A stretch of DNA of 39,480 bases, from the NCBI GenBank assembly GCA_036399715.1, contig DASWMO010000150.1, positions 1 to 39,480 on the forward strand, in the 5' to 3' direction. The position numbers and the translations under genes are program-made. This stretch comes from DASVSE01 sp036399715. GTDB taxonomy: Bacteria > Bacteroidota > Rhodothermia > Rhodothermales > Rubricoccaceae. The notes under the pieces were generated by a model. It did no database searches. It saw nothing but the letters and a program-made list of their open reading frames with translations, and was not told the origin of the DNA. Below are positions 7,075-15,408 of the stretch, one piece after another. The stretch's first letter is position 1; every line of letters begins with the position of its first letter.

Positions 7075-9150
7075 TCACGGCCCGAGGCGGAGCGTGCGGC
7101 TCTGGACGGCCGCGGCAAACTGCGCGAGCGTCGCATCGCCCGGGTTGGCCGCCATCAGGCGTGCGGCGATGCGCCCGGCGTCGTCCCACCGGCCGAGCGT
7201 CGCGTAGGCGCCGGCGAGGTTGTAGAGCGCCTGCGTCGGCGCGTCCGCGCCGGCCGTCGCTTGTTCGAGCAGCGGGACCGCCCCGGCCGCGTCGCCGGCC
7301 TGCAGGCGGAGGGCGCCGAGCATCATCGACGCCTGCGGCTCGGCGGGGTCGGCGGCGAGCGCGACCTCGTAGAGGTTCACGGCGTCGTCGAGGCGCGACG
7401 GGTCCGCGCCGGACGTCACCTGCGCCATCTCGAAGTTGCCCCACGCGACGTAGGCCGCCGCGAGGAACGGGTACGCCTGCGCGACGGCGTGGTAGGCCGT
7501 CCGCGCGTTGCGCACGTCGCCCTGCTCGGCGTACCACGCCGCGATGCCCGTCGCGGCCGGCAGCCAGTCGCCGCCAGCGAGGACGGCTTGTGCCTGCTCG
7601 GCGACGTGCGGCGGGACCGTCCCGAGGTCGACGCGCAGCAGCTCGTCGGCGCGGAAGGGCCAGGCGCGGGTGAGCAGCTCGATCCGGATCAGGCCCGCGA
7701 GCGAGTCCATCGGCGTGATGAGCGTCAGCGATCGCCCCGGCGGGACGGGTCGCTGCTGCGGGCCGGCGGTCCCCTCGGCGATGAGCGCGTCGAGAAAGGT
7801 GTCGGCGAGGAGCGCGTAGCCGTCGAGGTTCGGGTGGAGGTGCTCCAGCATCAAGTTGCGCCCGACGATGCCGCCCGGCGAGGCGCGCTGAAAGGCCGCC
7901 TCGGACTCGACGACGACCGCCCCGCGGCGCGCGGCGACGCGCCGGATGACGTCGTTGAAAGCTGTTGGGGCGCGGAAGCGGAGCGCGTCGAGGTCGCGCG
8001 CGCGGCGCAGCTGGATGGCCGCAGCAGCCGTGTCGCCCGCGGCGAGGAGCGCACGCCCGAGCGCGAACGGCGCGTCGGCGGCGAGCGTGTCGGCGAGCGT
8101 GATCGCGCGGAGTGCGGCAACGCCAGCGGCGGTCTGCCCGGCTCTGACCTGCGCCTCGGCAGCCGAGATCGCGGCTGTGTGATCCGGCTGTCCGTCCGCC
8201 CGGGCGACGACGAACGGCCGCTGGTCGCGCTCGTTCGAGACGAGCGTCCCGACGAACGCCGGGATGCCGGCGGCCTGGTAGCGCGCGAGGAGCGCGTCCA
8301 GGTTCTGCTCGAACTGCCGCAGCCCGAGCCGGTACGTGTCCGACGCCATCGGGACCGACTGCTGGCCGACCATCGTCGCCATGAGCGTGCTCGACGGGCG
8401 GCCGTCGGCTGCGGCCGGCGCCTCGGGCGCGAGCGCGCGCTGGACGCCGCCGACGGCGTTGCGGAGCAGCTGGACCGTCCGGAAACGGCGCAGCCGCAGG
8501 TACGCCCGCACGACGGCCGGGCTGCGCCCGAAGCTCTCCGCCGAGGCGGCGCCGAGTGCGCCGTAGAACTCGTTGTGACCCGTGTAGATCAGGACCGCGT
8601 CGGGTTTCACGGCGATGACCTCGTCGGCGAAGTCCAGCAGCGTGTACGAGCTGATCGCCGCCATGGCCGTGTTGACGACCTCGACCGTGCGGTCCGGGTA
8701 GGCCGTCCGCAGCAGCCGCTGGAGGACCTGCGGGAACGAGGCGCCGCGGTAGAACGGGTAGCCCGCCGCCGACGACTCGCCCTGCACCACGACGCGGAAG
8801 CCGCCCGTAGGCTTCTCGGCGGCGAAAAAGTCGGCGTTCGGGTTCGGCACGAAGTCGCCCGAGAAGTAGCGCTCGGCGACGTCGTGGTTGGGGTAGATAA
8901 TCTTGCCGGTGCCGTCGAGCGGGACGAACAGCGGGTAGTCGCCGCCGTAGCCGGCGAGGCGAAGGCTGCCTTCGAGCGCGCCGAAGAAGAGGACCGGCAG
9001 CAGGAGCGTGACCGTCCAGAAGAGGCGCTTCCGCCCGGCCGACAGCGGAACCGCAGGCGCCGCCGTGCCGGACGTGGCCGGTGCCTCGGGACCGAGGCGC
9101 GGCGGGCGGGAAGGGGGCGGCGCCGAGGCGCGGGGGCGGGAGCGGGCCAT
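7075..9150 (-). CDS. Membrane-anchored SGNH/GDSL hydrolase with C-terminal TPR region
   Basis: A 691-residue protein. A Pro/Ala/Arg-rich N terminus is followed by one membrane anchor (about residues 42-60). An SGNH-hydrolase domain follows: block I VVQGESSAAG (Ser126 in a GES variant of GDS), block III YTGHNEFYG (about 190-197) and the catalytic EHLHP (about 436-440). Residues from about 455 are an Ala-rich helical region. Its last 170 residues look like TPR repeats (for example AEPQASMMLGALRLQAGDAAGAVPLLEQA). Such proteins may deacylate or acylate surface glycans, but the substrate is unknown. The start overlaps the stop of the upstream cobalamin adenosyltransferase by one base (TGATG). Confidence 0.85.
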   Translation of the reverse strand: MARSRPRASAPPPSRPPRLGPEAPATSGTAAPAVPLSAGRKRLFWTVTLLLPVLFFGALEGSLRLAGYGGDYPLFVPLDGTGKIIYPNHDVAERYFSGDFVPNPNADFFAAEKPTGGFRVVVQGESSAAGYPFYRGASFPQVLQRLLRTAYPDRTVEVVNTAMAAISSYTLLDFADEVIAVKPDAVLIYTGHNEFYGALGAASAESFGRSPAVVRAYLRLRRFRTVQLLRNAVGGVQRALAPEAPAAADGRPSSTLMATMVGQQSVPMASDTYRLGLRQFEQNLDALLARYQAAGIPAFVGTLVSNERDQRPFVVARADGQPDHTAAISAAEAQVRAGQTAAGVAALRAITLADTLAADAPFALGRALLAAGDTAAAAIQLRRARDLDALRFRAPTAFNDVIRRVAARRGAVVVESEAAFQRASPGGIVGRNLMLEHLHPNLDGYALLADTFLDALIAEGTAGPQQRPVPPGRSLTLITPMDSLAGLIRIELLTRAWPFRADELLRVDLGTVPPHVAEQAQAVLAGGDWLPAATGIAAWYAEQGDVRNARTAYHAVAQAYPFLAAAYVAWGNFEMAQVTSGADPSRLDDAVNLYEVALAADPAEPQASMMLGALRLQAGDAAGAVPLLEQATAGADAPTQALYNLAGAYATLGRWDDAGRIAARLMAANPGDATLAQFAAAVQSRTLRLGP

Positions 9151-9791
9151 CAGTCGTCGTCGTCCGTCGGGTCGGGGTCGGCCAGGGCGACCTCGGCCTC
9201 CGTTCCGGCCGCGGCCCGCTCATCGACGGGCGCCCAGACGGGCTCGGGCGCGCCGGCGTCGTGCGTGAGCCACCGCGCGAGCGTGAAGAGCAGGTCCGAC
9301 AGGCGGTTGAGGTAGTGCAGCGCCTCGGCCGAGACGGGTTCGGCGGCGGCCAGGTCGACCGTGAGGCGCTCGGCGCGGCGCGCGACGGTCCGCGCGAGGT
9401 GGACGGCTGCGGCGGCCGGCGTCCCGCCGGGGAGGACGAAGTGCTTCAGCGGCGGCAGGTCAGCCGTGAGCCGGTCGATGTCGGCCTCGATCGCCGCGAT
9501 GTGCGCGATCTCGACGCGCGGGACGGGATACGCCGTTTCGCGCGGCGCCGAGAGGTCGCCGCCGAGGACGAACAGCTCGTTCTGGAGGCGCGCGAGGAGC
9601 GCGTCGGCCTCGGCCACGCGCGGGCCCTCATGCCGGGCGCCGAATGCAATCGCTGCACGCGCCATCCCGAGGCACGCGTTGGCCTCGTCGACGGTGCCGT
9701 AGGCCTCGATGCGGGGATGGCTCTTCGAGACGCGGCCGGCGCCGAAGAGGCCGGTCGTGCCGTCGTCGCCGGTGCGGGTGTAGACTTTCAA
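9150..9791 (-). CDS. Cob(I)alamin adenosyltransferase, PduO type
   Basis: A 213-residue enzyme that transfers the adenosyl group of ATP to cob(I)alamin, making coenzyme B12 in the cytoplasm. The ATP loop TRTGDDGTTGLFG is at residues 5-17. The helical-bundle motifs QNELFVLGGDL, RTVARRAERL and LNRLSDLLFTLARW are all present. Translation must start at a TTG (9791), since the family N terminus MKVYTRTG begins exactly there and no ATG or GTG fits. A tail of about 25 acidic residues (DPDPTDDDD) is added. Its upstream neighbour is an ABC ATPase of the cobalamin/iron-siderophore type, which suggests a B12 uptake and activation unit. Confidence 0.95.
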   Translation of the reverse strand: MKVYTRTGDDGTTGLFGAGRVSKSHPRIEAYGTVDEANACLGMARAAIAFGARHEGPRVAEADALLARLQNELFVLGGDLSAPRETAYPVPRVEIAHIAAIEADIDRLTADLPPLKHFVLPGGTPAAAAVHLARTVARRAERLTVDLAAAEPVSAEALHYLNRLSDLLFTLARWLTHDAGAPEPVWAPVDERAAAGTEAEVALADPDPTDDDD

Positions 9792-9792
9792 C

Positions 9793-9815
9793 GGGGTGGG
9801 GATTCGGGGATGGGG
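9793..9815 (+). other. G-quadruplex-like tract upstream of the adenosyltransferase start
   Basis: Four runs of four G separated by T, ATTC and AT lie on the plus strand just outside the TTG start of the minus-strand adenosyltransferase. The pattern fits a canonical G-quadruplex. It would form on the template strand; the mRNA would carry the C-rich complement. Confidence 0.5.
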
Positions 9816-9848
9816 TGACCGGCAGCCCGTGGGACGGATCCCGACGCC

Positions 9849-10670
9849 CTACTCCCGAGCCCCCAGCGTTCCAAGGTAGTGGATCCGGAGACCCTGCGGC
9901 GTGGACTCGGGGCGGGCGCGGACGCCGAAGACGGCGGCGAGCAGGTCCGGCGTGAGCACGGCTGCGGGGGGGCCGTCGGCGACGAGGCGGCCGCGGTGGA
10001 GGACGAGCAGGCGGCCGGCGAACCCGGCGGCGCGGTCGAGGTCGTGGAGCGCGGCGACGACCGTCCGGCCAGCGTCGGCGAGCGCGCGCGTGCGGGCGAG
10101 CAGGTCGATCTGGTGGCGCACGTCGAGGTGGGCCGTCGGCTCGTCGAGCAGGAGGATCGGCGCGTCCTGCGCGAGGGCCTGTGCGAGCGCGACGCGCTGC
10201 TGCTCGCCGCCCGACAGGCGGCGCACGGACCGCCCGGCGAGGTCGGCGAGGTCGGCCGCAACGAGGGCGGCCTCGATGGCCGCCTCGTCCCGCACGCCGA
10301 GGCGAGCGGCCCAGCCGACGTGCGGTGCCCGCCCGAGGGCGACGACCTCGCGGACGGTAAAGTCCACGCCGAGGGCGGTCTGCTGGCGCACGAGCGCGAC
10401 GCGGCGCGCCCGCTCGCGGGCGTCGAAGGCGCGGACCGGCCAGCCGTCGAGCAGGGCTATCCCCGTGTGTGGAACGAGGCCGGCGAGCGCGCGGAGGAGC
10501 GTCGTCTTGCCCGCCCCGTTGGGCCCGACGAGCGCGACGGCCTCGCCGCGGGCGACGCGGAACGTGACACCAGCGAGCGTGTCAGCGCTCGACCCGAGGC
10601 GCACGCCGAGGCCGCGGACGTCGAGCGCGGGCGGTAAGACGGGAGGCGCAGGCACGCTGGGGACCGGCAC
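9849..10670 (-). CDS. ABC transporter ATP-binding protein, FecE/BtuD type
   Basis: A 273-residue ATPase with Walker A GPNGAGKTT (residues 49-57), Q-loop VRQQ, signature LSGGEQQR (152-159), Walker B ILLLDEP (about 172-178) and the switch His in AALHDLDRA. The Q-loop region and order resemble ATPases that power FecCD-family permeases for B12, heme or siderophores. No permease or binding protein lies in the window. A cobalamin adenosyltransferase follows 57 bp downstream, so a BtuD role is plausible but inferred. The start is a GTG one base after the menG stop. The first 14 residues are Pro/Val-rich and poorly conserved, so a slightly later start is possible. Confidence 0.88.
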   Translation of the reverse strand: MPVPSVPAPPVLPPALDVRGLGVRLGSSADTLAGVTFRVARGEAVALVGPNGAGKTTLLRALAGLVPHTGIALLDGWPVRAFDARERARRVALVRQQTALGVDFTVREVVALGRAPHVGWAARLGVRDEAAIEAALVAADLADLAGRSVRRLSGGEQQRVALAQALAQDAPILLLDEPTAHLDVRHQIDLLARTRALADAGRTVVAALHDLDRAAGFAGRLLVLHRGRLVADGPPAAVLTPDLLAAVFGVRARPESTPQGLRIHYLGTLGARE

Positions 10671-10671
10671 G

Positions 10672-11403
<732 letters not shown>

Positions 11404-11440
11404 GTCGGGTGGAGTGGACGGAGTGTGAGCCGGGCTGGGC

Positions 11441-11448
11441 GAAACGTA
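11441..11448 (-). promoter_or_regulatory. Promoter-like -7 box of menG
   Basis: TACGTTTC on the minus strand is one base from the Bacteroidota consensus TAnnTTTG. It lies 37 bases before the menG ATG in the 176-bp divergent spacer shared with menF. Confidence 0.45.
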
Positions 11449-11507
11449 CCGAGTCGGATGCGTCGGAGTGCCCGACGGGCCACAAACGCGAGCGGAACAC
11501 ATCTTGC

Positions 11508-11525
11508 TTTCAATATTTTCTGAAA
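11508..11525. promoter_or_regulatory. AT-rich island with TTTCA-N8-TGAAA inverted repeat
   Basis: In an otherwise very GC-rich region, about 25 bases between menG and menF are AT-rich. They contain the inverted half sites TTTCA and TGAAA, eight bases apart. The island lies about 30 bp upstream of the menF -7-like box and about 60 bp upstream of the menG box. It could be an operator or UP-like element for both directions. This rests on position and symmetry alone. Confidence 0.35.
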
Positions 11526-11554
11526 CACGCCGGATCGGTTCCGGTTCGTTCCCG

Positions 11555-11562
11555 TAGCTTCC
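11555..11562 (+). promoter_or_regulatory. Promoter-like -7 box of menF
   Basis: TAGCTTCC lies 17 bases before the GTG chosen as the menF start, a spacing like that seen at dacB, mutS and the DUF3098-like gene. It argues against the open frame upstream (11409-11579) being translated. Confidence 0.5.
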
Positions 11563-11579
11563 CGCGCCCCCTGGACCCC

Positions 11580-13013
11580 GTGCCTGACGTGCCCGCCGCT
11601 CCGCTCCGTTCTGTCCCGTCCCCGAGCCCAGCCGGGCTCGACCGGCTGCGCGACGCCCTCCGGGCTGCCGCCACGCGGTGGGACGGGCAGCGCGTCCTTC
11701 GCGTGAGCGTTCCGGCGGAGCCCGCCGACGCGCTCGCATGGCTCGCCGCCCAGACCGCCGGCCTCGCGCCGCGCATGGCGTGGGCCGGCCGCGACGACGG
11801 CGAGGCGCGCGCCTCGGTCGGCGCTGCGCTCACCCTTCATGCCGACTCGCTCGGGGGCACCGATGCCATCGAGGCGGCGGTACGGCTGCTGCCGCCCGGC
11901 GCGCGCCTCTACGGCACCGTCCGCTTCGACCCCGACACGGCCCCCGCGCCGGAGTGGGCCGCCTTCGGGCGTGTCCGCTTCGTGCTGCCGCGCGCTGAAC
12001 TCGTGGTCACCGAGCGCCGCGCGTGCCTCGCGGTCCACATGGCACCGGGCGAGTGGCTGCCGGCTGTCCTGGCGGACCTCGCGCGGCTCGTCCCCGCCCC
12101 TGACACGGCCCCGGCGGCGCTGCCATATGTCGAGGCGCGGTCCGACCGTCCGGGCCTCGCCGGTTGGACGTTGGCTGTTCGGACGGCCCTGCGGGCCTTC
12201 GCCGCCGGCACGCTCGGCAAGGTCGTCCTCGCCCGCCGCGCCGACCTCACGTTCGACGCGCCCGTCGACGCGGTCGCGCTCCTGCGGCGCCTCGCGCCGG
12301 CCGCGCCGCGGTGCTTCCACATTCTCGCCGACCCCGGCGGCGCGTCGGCCGCCTTCGTCTCGGCGACGCCCGAGCGCCTCTTTCGCCTCGACACCGACGC
12401 GGCCGGCGAGCGCCGCCTTCTCACCGAGGCCGTTGCCGGAACGCGCCCGCGCGCAGCCGACGACGCGGCCGATGACGCCCTTCTCGGCGAACTGCTGGAC
12501 TCCGACAAGGACCGCCGCGAGCACGCGTTCGTCCGCGACGCCATCGCCGAGCGCCTCGCGCCGCTCGCGACGAGCGTCCGCGTCGATGCCGAGGCGGGTA
12601 CGATGACGCTCGCCCGCGGCCGGCATCTCCGGACGGGCATCGCGGCGACGCTCGCGCCAGCCACCACCGTCCTCGACGTGCTCCGCGCGCTCCACCCGAC
12701 GCCGGCCGTCGGCGGGACGCCCCGCGAGGCGGCGCGCGCGGCCATCGCGGCGGCCGAACCCTTCGACCGCGGCCTCTACGCCGGCGCCGTCGGCTGGATC
12801 GGGCGCGACGCGGGCGGCCGCGAGGCGGCCGAGTTCGCCGTCGGCATCCGGTCCGCCCTCGTCCGCGGCTGCGCCGTGTCGCTGTTCTCGGGCGCCGGCA
12901 TCGTCGCCGGGTCGGACCCCGACGCGGAGTGGGCCGAGATCGAGGGCAAGCTCGCCGACTTTGCGCGCGTGCTCGGCACGACGCCGCGCGCGTCCGAGGC
13001 CGTCGCCGCCTGA
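11580..13013 (+). CDS. menF: Isochorismate synthase
   Basis: A 477-residue chorismate-binding enzyme that converts chorismate to isochorismate, opening the menaquinone pathway. The C-terminal catalytic domain is intact: LGKVVLARR, a SATPERLF motif, the TEAVAGTRPR loop with the downstream DSDKDRREH helix, LHPTPAVGGTPR, and GLYAGAVGWIG followed by SGAGIVAGSDP. The frame is open from 11409. The GTG at 11580 was chosen because a TAGCTTCC box lies just upstream and the preceding residues are unconserved. The menD GTG follows three bases after the stop. Neighbouring menD, B, A, C and E make MenF a better call than the paralogous anthranilate or salicylate enzymes. Confidence 0.94.
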   Translation: MPDVPAAPLRSVPSPSPAGLDRLRDALRAAATRWDGQRVLRVSVPAEPADALAWLAAQTAGLAPRMAWAGRDDGEARASVGAALTLHADSLGGTDAIEAAVRLLPPGARLYGTVRFDPDTAPAPEWAAFGRVRFVLPRAELVVTERRACLAVHMAPGEWLPAVLADLARLVPAPDTAPAALPYVEARSDRPGLAGWTLAVRTALRAFAAGTLGKVVLARRADLTFDAPVDAVALLRRLAPAAPRCFHILADPGGASAAFVSATPERLFRLDTDAAGERRLLTEAVAGTRPRAADDAADDALLGELLDSDKDRREHAFVRDAIAERLAPLATSVRVDAEAGTMTLARGRHLRTGIAATLAPATTVLDVLRALHPTPAVGGTPREAARAAIAAAEPFDRGLYAGAVGWIGRDAGGREAAEFAVGIRSALVRGCAVSLFSGAGIVAGSDPDAEWAEIEGKLADFARVLGTTPRASEAVAA

Positions 13014-13016
13014 GCC

Positions 13017-14801
13017 GTGGCCTTCGACTCCTCCGCCCGCCCGAACGTCAACGCACTGTGGGCGGGCCTGCTCGTCGAGGAACTCGTCCGGCAGGGCGTC
13101 GGCCTGTTCGTGGTGTGCCCCGGCTCGCGGAGCGCGCCACTCGCCGTCGCTGTGGCCCGCGCGGCGGCCGAGGGCCGGACCGACTGGCTCGTCCACCCCG
13201 ACGAGCGCGCGGCCGCCTTCGTTGCCCTCGGCTGGGCGCGCTCGTCGGGCCTCCCTGCGGCCGTCGTGACCACGTCCGGGACGGCGGTCGCGAACCTGCT
13301 GCCGGCCGTCGTCGAGGCCGACGCGGCGGGCGTGCCCATGCTGCTGCTCACGGCCGACCGCCCGCCCGAGCTGCGCGAGACGGGTGCGAACCAGACGATC
13401 CGCCAGCCCGGCATTTTCGGCTCGTTCACGCGGTGGGCCTTCGACGCGCCGGTCCCGAGCGCGGACCTCGACCCGGCCGTGATCCTCACGACGGCCGCGC
13501 ACGCGTTTGCCCGAACGCTCGCGCCGGCCGGGCCGGTCCACCTCAACCTGCCGTTCCGCGAGCCCCTCGGCGCAGAGCCCGACGGGACGGATGCCGCAGC
13601 GATTACAACGCCCATCAGCCGGTGGACCGAGACGAAGCGGCGGTATACGTGGGATGGCAGCGATATCGGGGGATGGATCCTGTTGGCGGGCCTTGAGAAA
13701 CGACTCGCAGAAGTGACACGAGGTGTGGTCGTACTCGGTGCGACAGACCAGAGCGACCATGCCGTGATGGCGTCACGGCTCGCCACGCGCCTCGGGTGGC
13801 CGCTCCTTCCCGACGTGACGTCTCAGGCGCGACTAGGGGCGGCAGACGGTGCGGTGCCGTGCTACGACCTCGCACTCGCCTCGCTATCTTTCGCCGAGGC
13901 GCACCAGCCTGATGCTGTCGTGCTCGTTGGTAGTAGGCCCGTCTCAAAGCGGCTCCTCGCGCTCATTGACATCGCGCGGCCCGACCCGTACCTCGTCGTC
14001 CGGAGCGGTCCGGAGCGGTTCGACCCGTCCCACATCGTGACCGACCGGATCGGTGCGGACCCGAGTGTCTTTCTCGATCATCTCGTGTGGGCACTCCCCG
14101 AGGCCCCGCCCCCGTCTGCTTGGCTCCAGAGTTGGCAGAGCGCCTCGGATGCCGCAGGTGCGGCGGCTAGCGAGCAGATAGGCCGCGACCTCTCGGAGCC
14201 GTTCGTTGCCCGCACGGTCGCGCGCCTCGCGCCCAACCTCGTCCTTGCCGCCTCAATGCCGATTCGCGACGTGGACGCGTTCGCGGCGTCGGACGGCGGG
14301 GCTGCGTTCGTGACGGCCAACCGCGGCGCGTCGGGCATTGACGGGACCGTTGCGACGGCGCACGGCGTCGCGCGCGGCCTCGGCGAGCCCGTCGTGCTGC
14401 TCATCGGGGACCTCGCGCTCCTCCACGACCAGACGAGCCTGATGTTGCTCCGCGACGGCCCGAACGCCGGCCCGCCAGTTGTCGTCGTGGTCGTCAACAA
14501 CGACGGCGGGGGCATCTTCCACTTTCTGCCCGTCTCGCGCGGCGCGCACCCGGTCGACGCCGCGACGTTCGAGGCGGCCTTCGGCGCGCCGCACGGCCTG
14601 ACGTTCGCGCACGCCGCGGCCGGGGTCGGCCTCGCGTACCACGCGCCCGAGACGGCCGACGCCTTCGAGGCGACGCTCGCCGAGGCCATCGCCTCGGGCC
14701 AGTCCGCCGTCATCGAGGTCCGCACGGACCGCGCGGCCAACGAGGCCCTCCACGCCCGCATCACGCGCGCCGCGGCGGCGGCCGTGGACGCGCTCGGCTG
14801 A
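13017..14801 (+). CDS. menD: SEPHCHC synthase (2-oxoglutarate decarboxylase)
   Basis: A 594-residue thiamine-diphosphate enzyme that adds the succinyl semialdehyde unit to isochorismate. The N-terminal Pyr domain has CPGSRSAPLA (about 34-43), the ThDP-activating Glu63 in HPDERAAAF, and TSGTAVANLLPAVVEA. The C-terminal PP domain has RGASGIDG, then GDLALLHDQTS and VVVNNDGGGIFHFLP for metal and cofactor binding. The start is GTG 13017, three bases after menF. The middle third (about residues 205-350) uses many A/T-ending and otherwise rare codons (TAT, GAT, TTG, CTA, GTA, CGA, AGT, AGG), unlike both ends. This suggests a recombined central domain; the frame is uninterrupted. Confidence 0.97.
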   Translation: MAFDSSARPNVNALWAGLLVEELVRQGVGLFVVCPGSRSAPLAVAVARAAAEGRTDWLVHPDERAAAFVALGWARSSGLPAAVVTTSGTAVANLLPAVVEADAAGVPMLLLTADRPPELRETGANQTIRQPGIFGSFTRWAFDAPVPSADLDPAVILTTAAHAFARTLAPAGPVHLNLPFREPLGAEPDGTDAAAITTPISRWTETKRRYTWDGSDIGGWILLAGLEKRLAEVTRGVVVLGATDQSDHAVMASRLATRLGWPLLPDVTSQARLGAADGAVPCYDLALASLSFAEAHQPDAVVLVGSRPVSKRLLALIDIARPDPYLVVRSGPERFDPSHIVTDRIGADPSVFLDHLVWALPEAPPPSAWLQSWQSASDAAGAAASEQIGRDLSEPFVARTVARLAPNLVLAASMPIRDVDAFAASDGGAAFVTANRGASGIDGTVATAHGVARGLGEPVVLLIGDLALLHDQTSLMLLRDGPNAGPPVVVVVVNNDGGGIFHFLPVSRGAHPVDAATFEAAFGAPHGLTFAHAAAGVGLAYHAPETADAFEATLAEAIASGQSAVIEVRTDRAANEALHARITRAAAAAVDALG

Positions 14802-14867
14802 CGCTTCCGGGTTAAGCGCCGCGCCGGCGGCGCCGATACGCTCGCCGGATCTCCCTCTTTCCGCGCG

Positions 14868-15365
14868 ATGGGTCAGCAGCAACTCCTCCTCCTCGTTCTC
14901 GGGATCGTCATCGTCGGCCTCGCGGTCGTCATCGGCGTCCAGACGTTCGAGCAGTCCCGGAAGCGGGCCGACCTCGACCGCTACACCGCCGAGGCCGTCC
15001 GGCTGGCCACGAGCGCGGCCGCGTGGCGCGAGATGCCCCCCGCGGTCGGCGGCGGCCAGGGCCAGACGACCTTCGCGCGCCTGGGCATGGCCCCGCTCGG
15101 CTTCGACACCATCGTAAGCACGTCGCCGGCCTCCGAGGTCGCCTTCGGCGGGGCGGACCTGTACTCGATCTGGAACCGCAACACGAGCAGCACCTACGTC
15201 GCCGTCATCAACAACGACTACGACCGCCAGGCGGCCGTTTTCATCTTCGGCCCCTCCAACGAGTGCCTCGTCCCGCGGACCGGCTGGTACGACGACGCGG
15301 CAGGTGCGTGGGTCTACGTCCCCGCCGCGACGCCGACCCGGCCGGCCGGTTGCCCGTGGAACTGA
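14868..15365 (+). CDS. Pilin-like single-TM protein of unknown function
   Basis: A 165-residue protein with a short polar start (MGQQQ) and one long hydrophobic helix (about residues 6-26, LLLLVLGIVIVGLAVVIGVQ). A helical stem follows (QSRKRADLDRYTAEAVRLATSAA), then a globular C-terminal part with two Cys near the end. The layout resembles a type IV pilin or pseudopilin without an obvious prepilin cleavage site. Similar MGQQQ-starting proteins are, to my recollection, common in Rhodothermota and relatives. It lies between menD and a metallopeptidase gene, 66 bp after menD and 43 bp before the next gene, on the same strand as the men genes. No link to quinone synthesis is apparent. Confidence 0.75.
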   Translation: MGQQQLLLLVLGIVIVGLAVVIGVQTFEQSRKRADLDRYTAEAVRLATSAAAWREMPPAVGGGQGQTTFARLGMAPLGFDTIVSTSPASEVAFGGADLYSIWNRNTSSTYVAVINNDYDRQAAVFIFGPSNECLVPRTGWYDDAAGAWVYVPAATPTRPAGCPWN

Positions 15366-15408
15366 CGCGCCGGGCGGCGTAACCTCCGGGGTACCCGTCG
15401 CCGCCCCG

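Noticed and set aside
6911..9223. 770-residue minus-strand frame overlapping the SGNH/TPR gene
   Set aside because: It is a +1 shadow of the 7075-9150 gene, whose frame carries the membrane anchor and SGNH motifs; the shadow reads as Arg/Pro-rich noise.
9792..9848. Cobalamin riboswitch before the adenosyltransferase
   Set aside because: The spacer is only 57 bp, too short for a B12 riboswitch, and the conserved B12-box was not seen.
11409..11579. 57-residue N-terminal extension of MenF
   Set aside because: The residues are unconserved and Cys/Arg/Ser-rich, and they span a promoter-like box and the AT-rich island, so GTG 11580 was preferred.
14802..14867. Terminator or attenuator between menD and the pilin-like gene
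   Set aside because: Short GC inverted repeats occur (for example CGCTT/AAGCG), but such pairings are common by chance at this GC content and no T-run follows.
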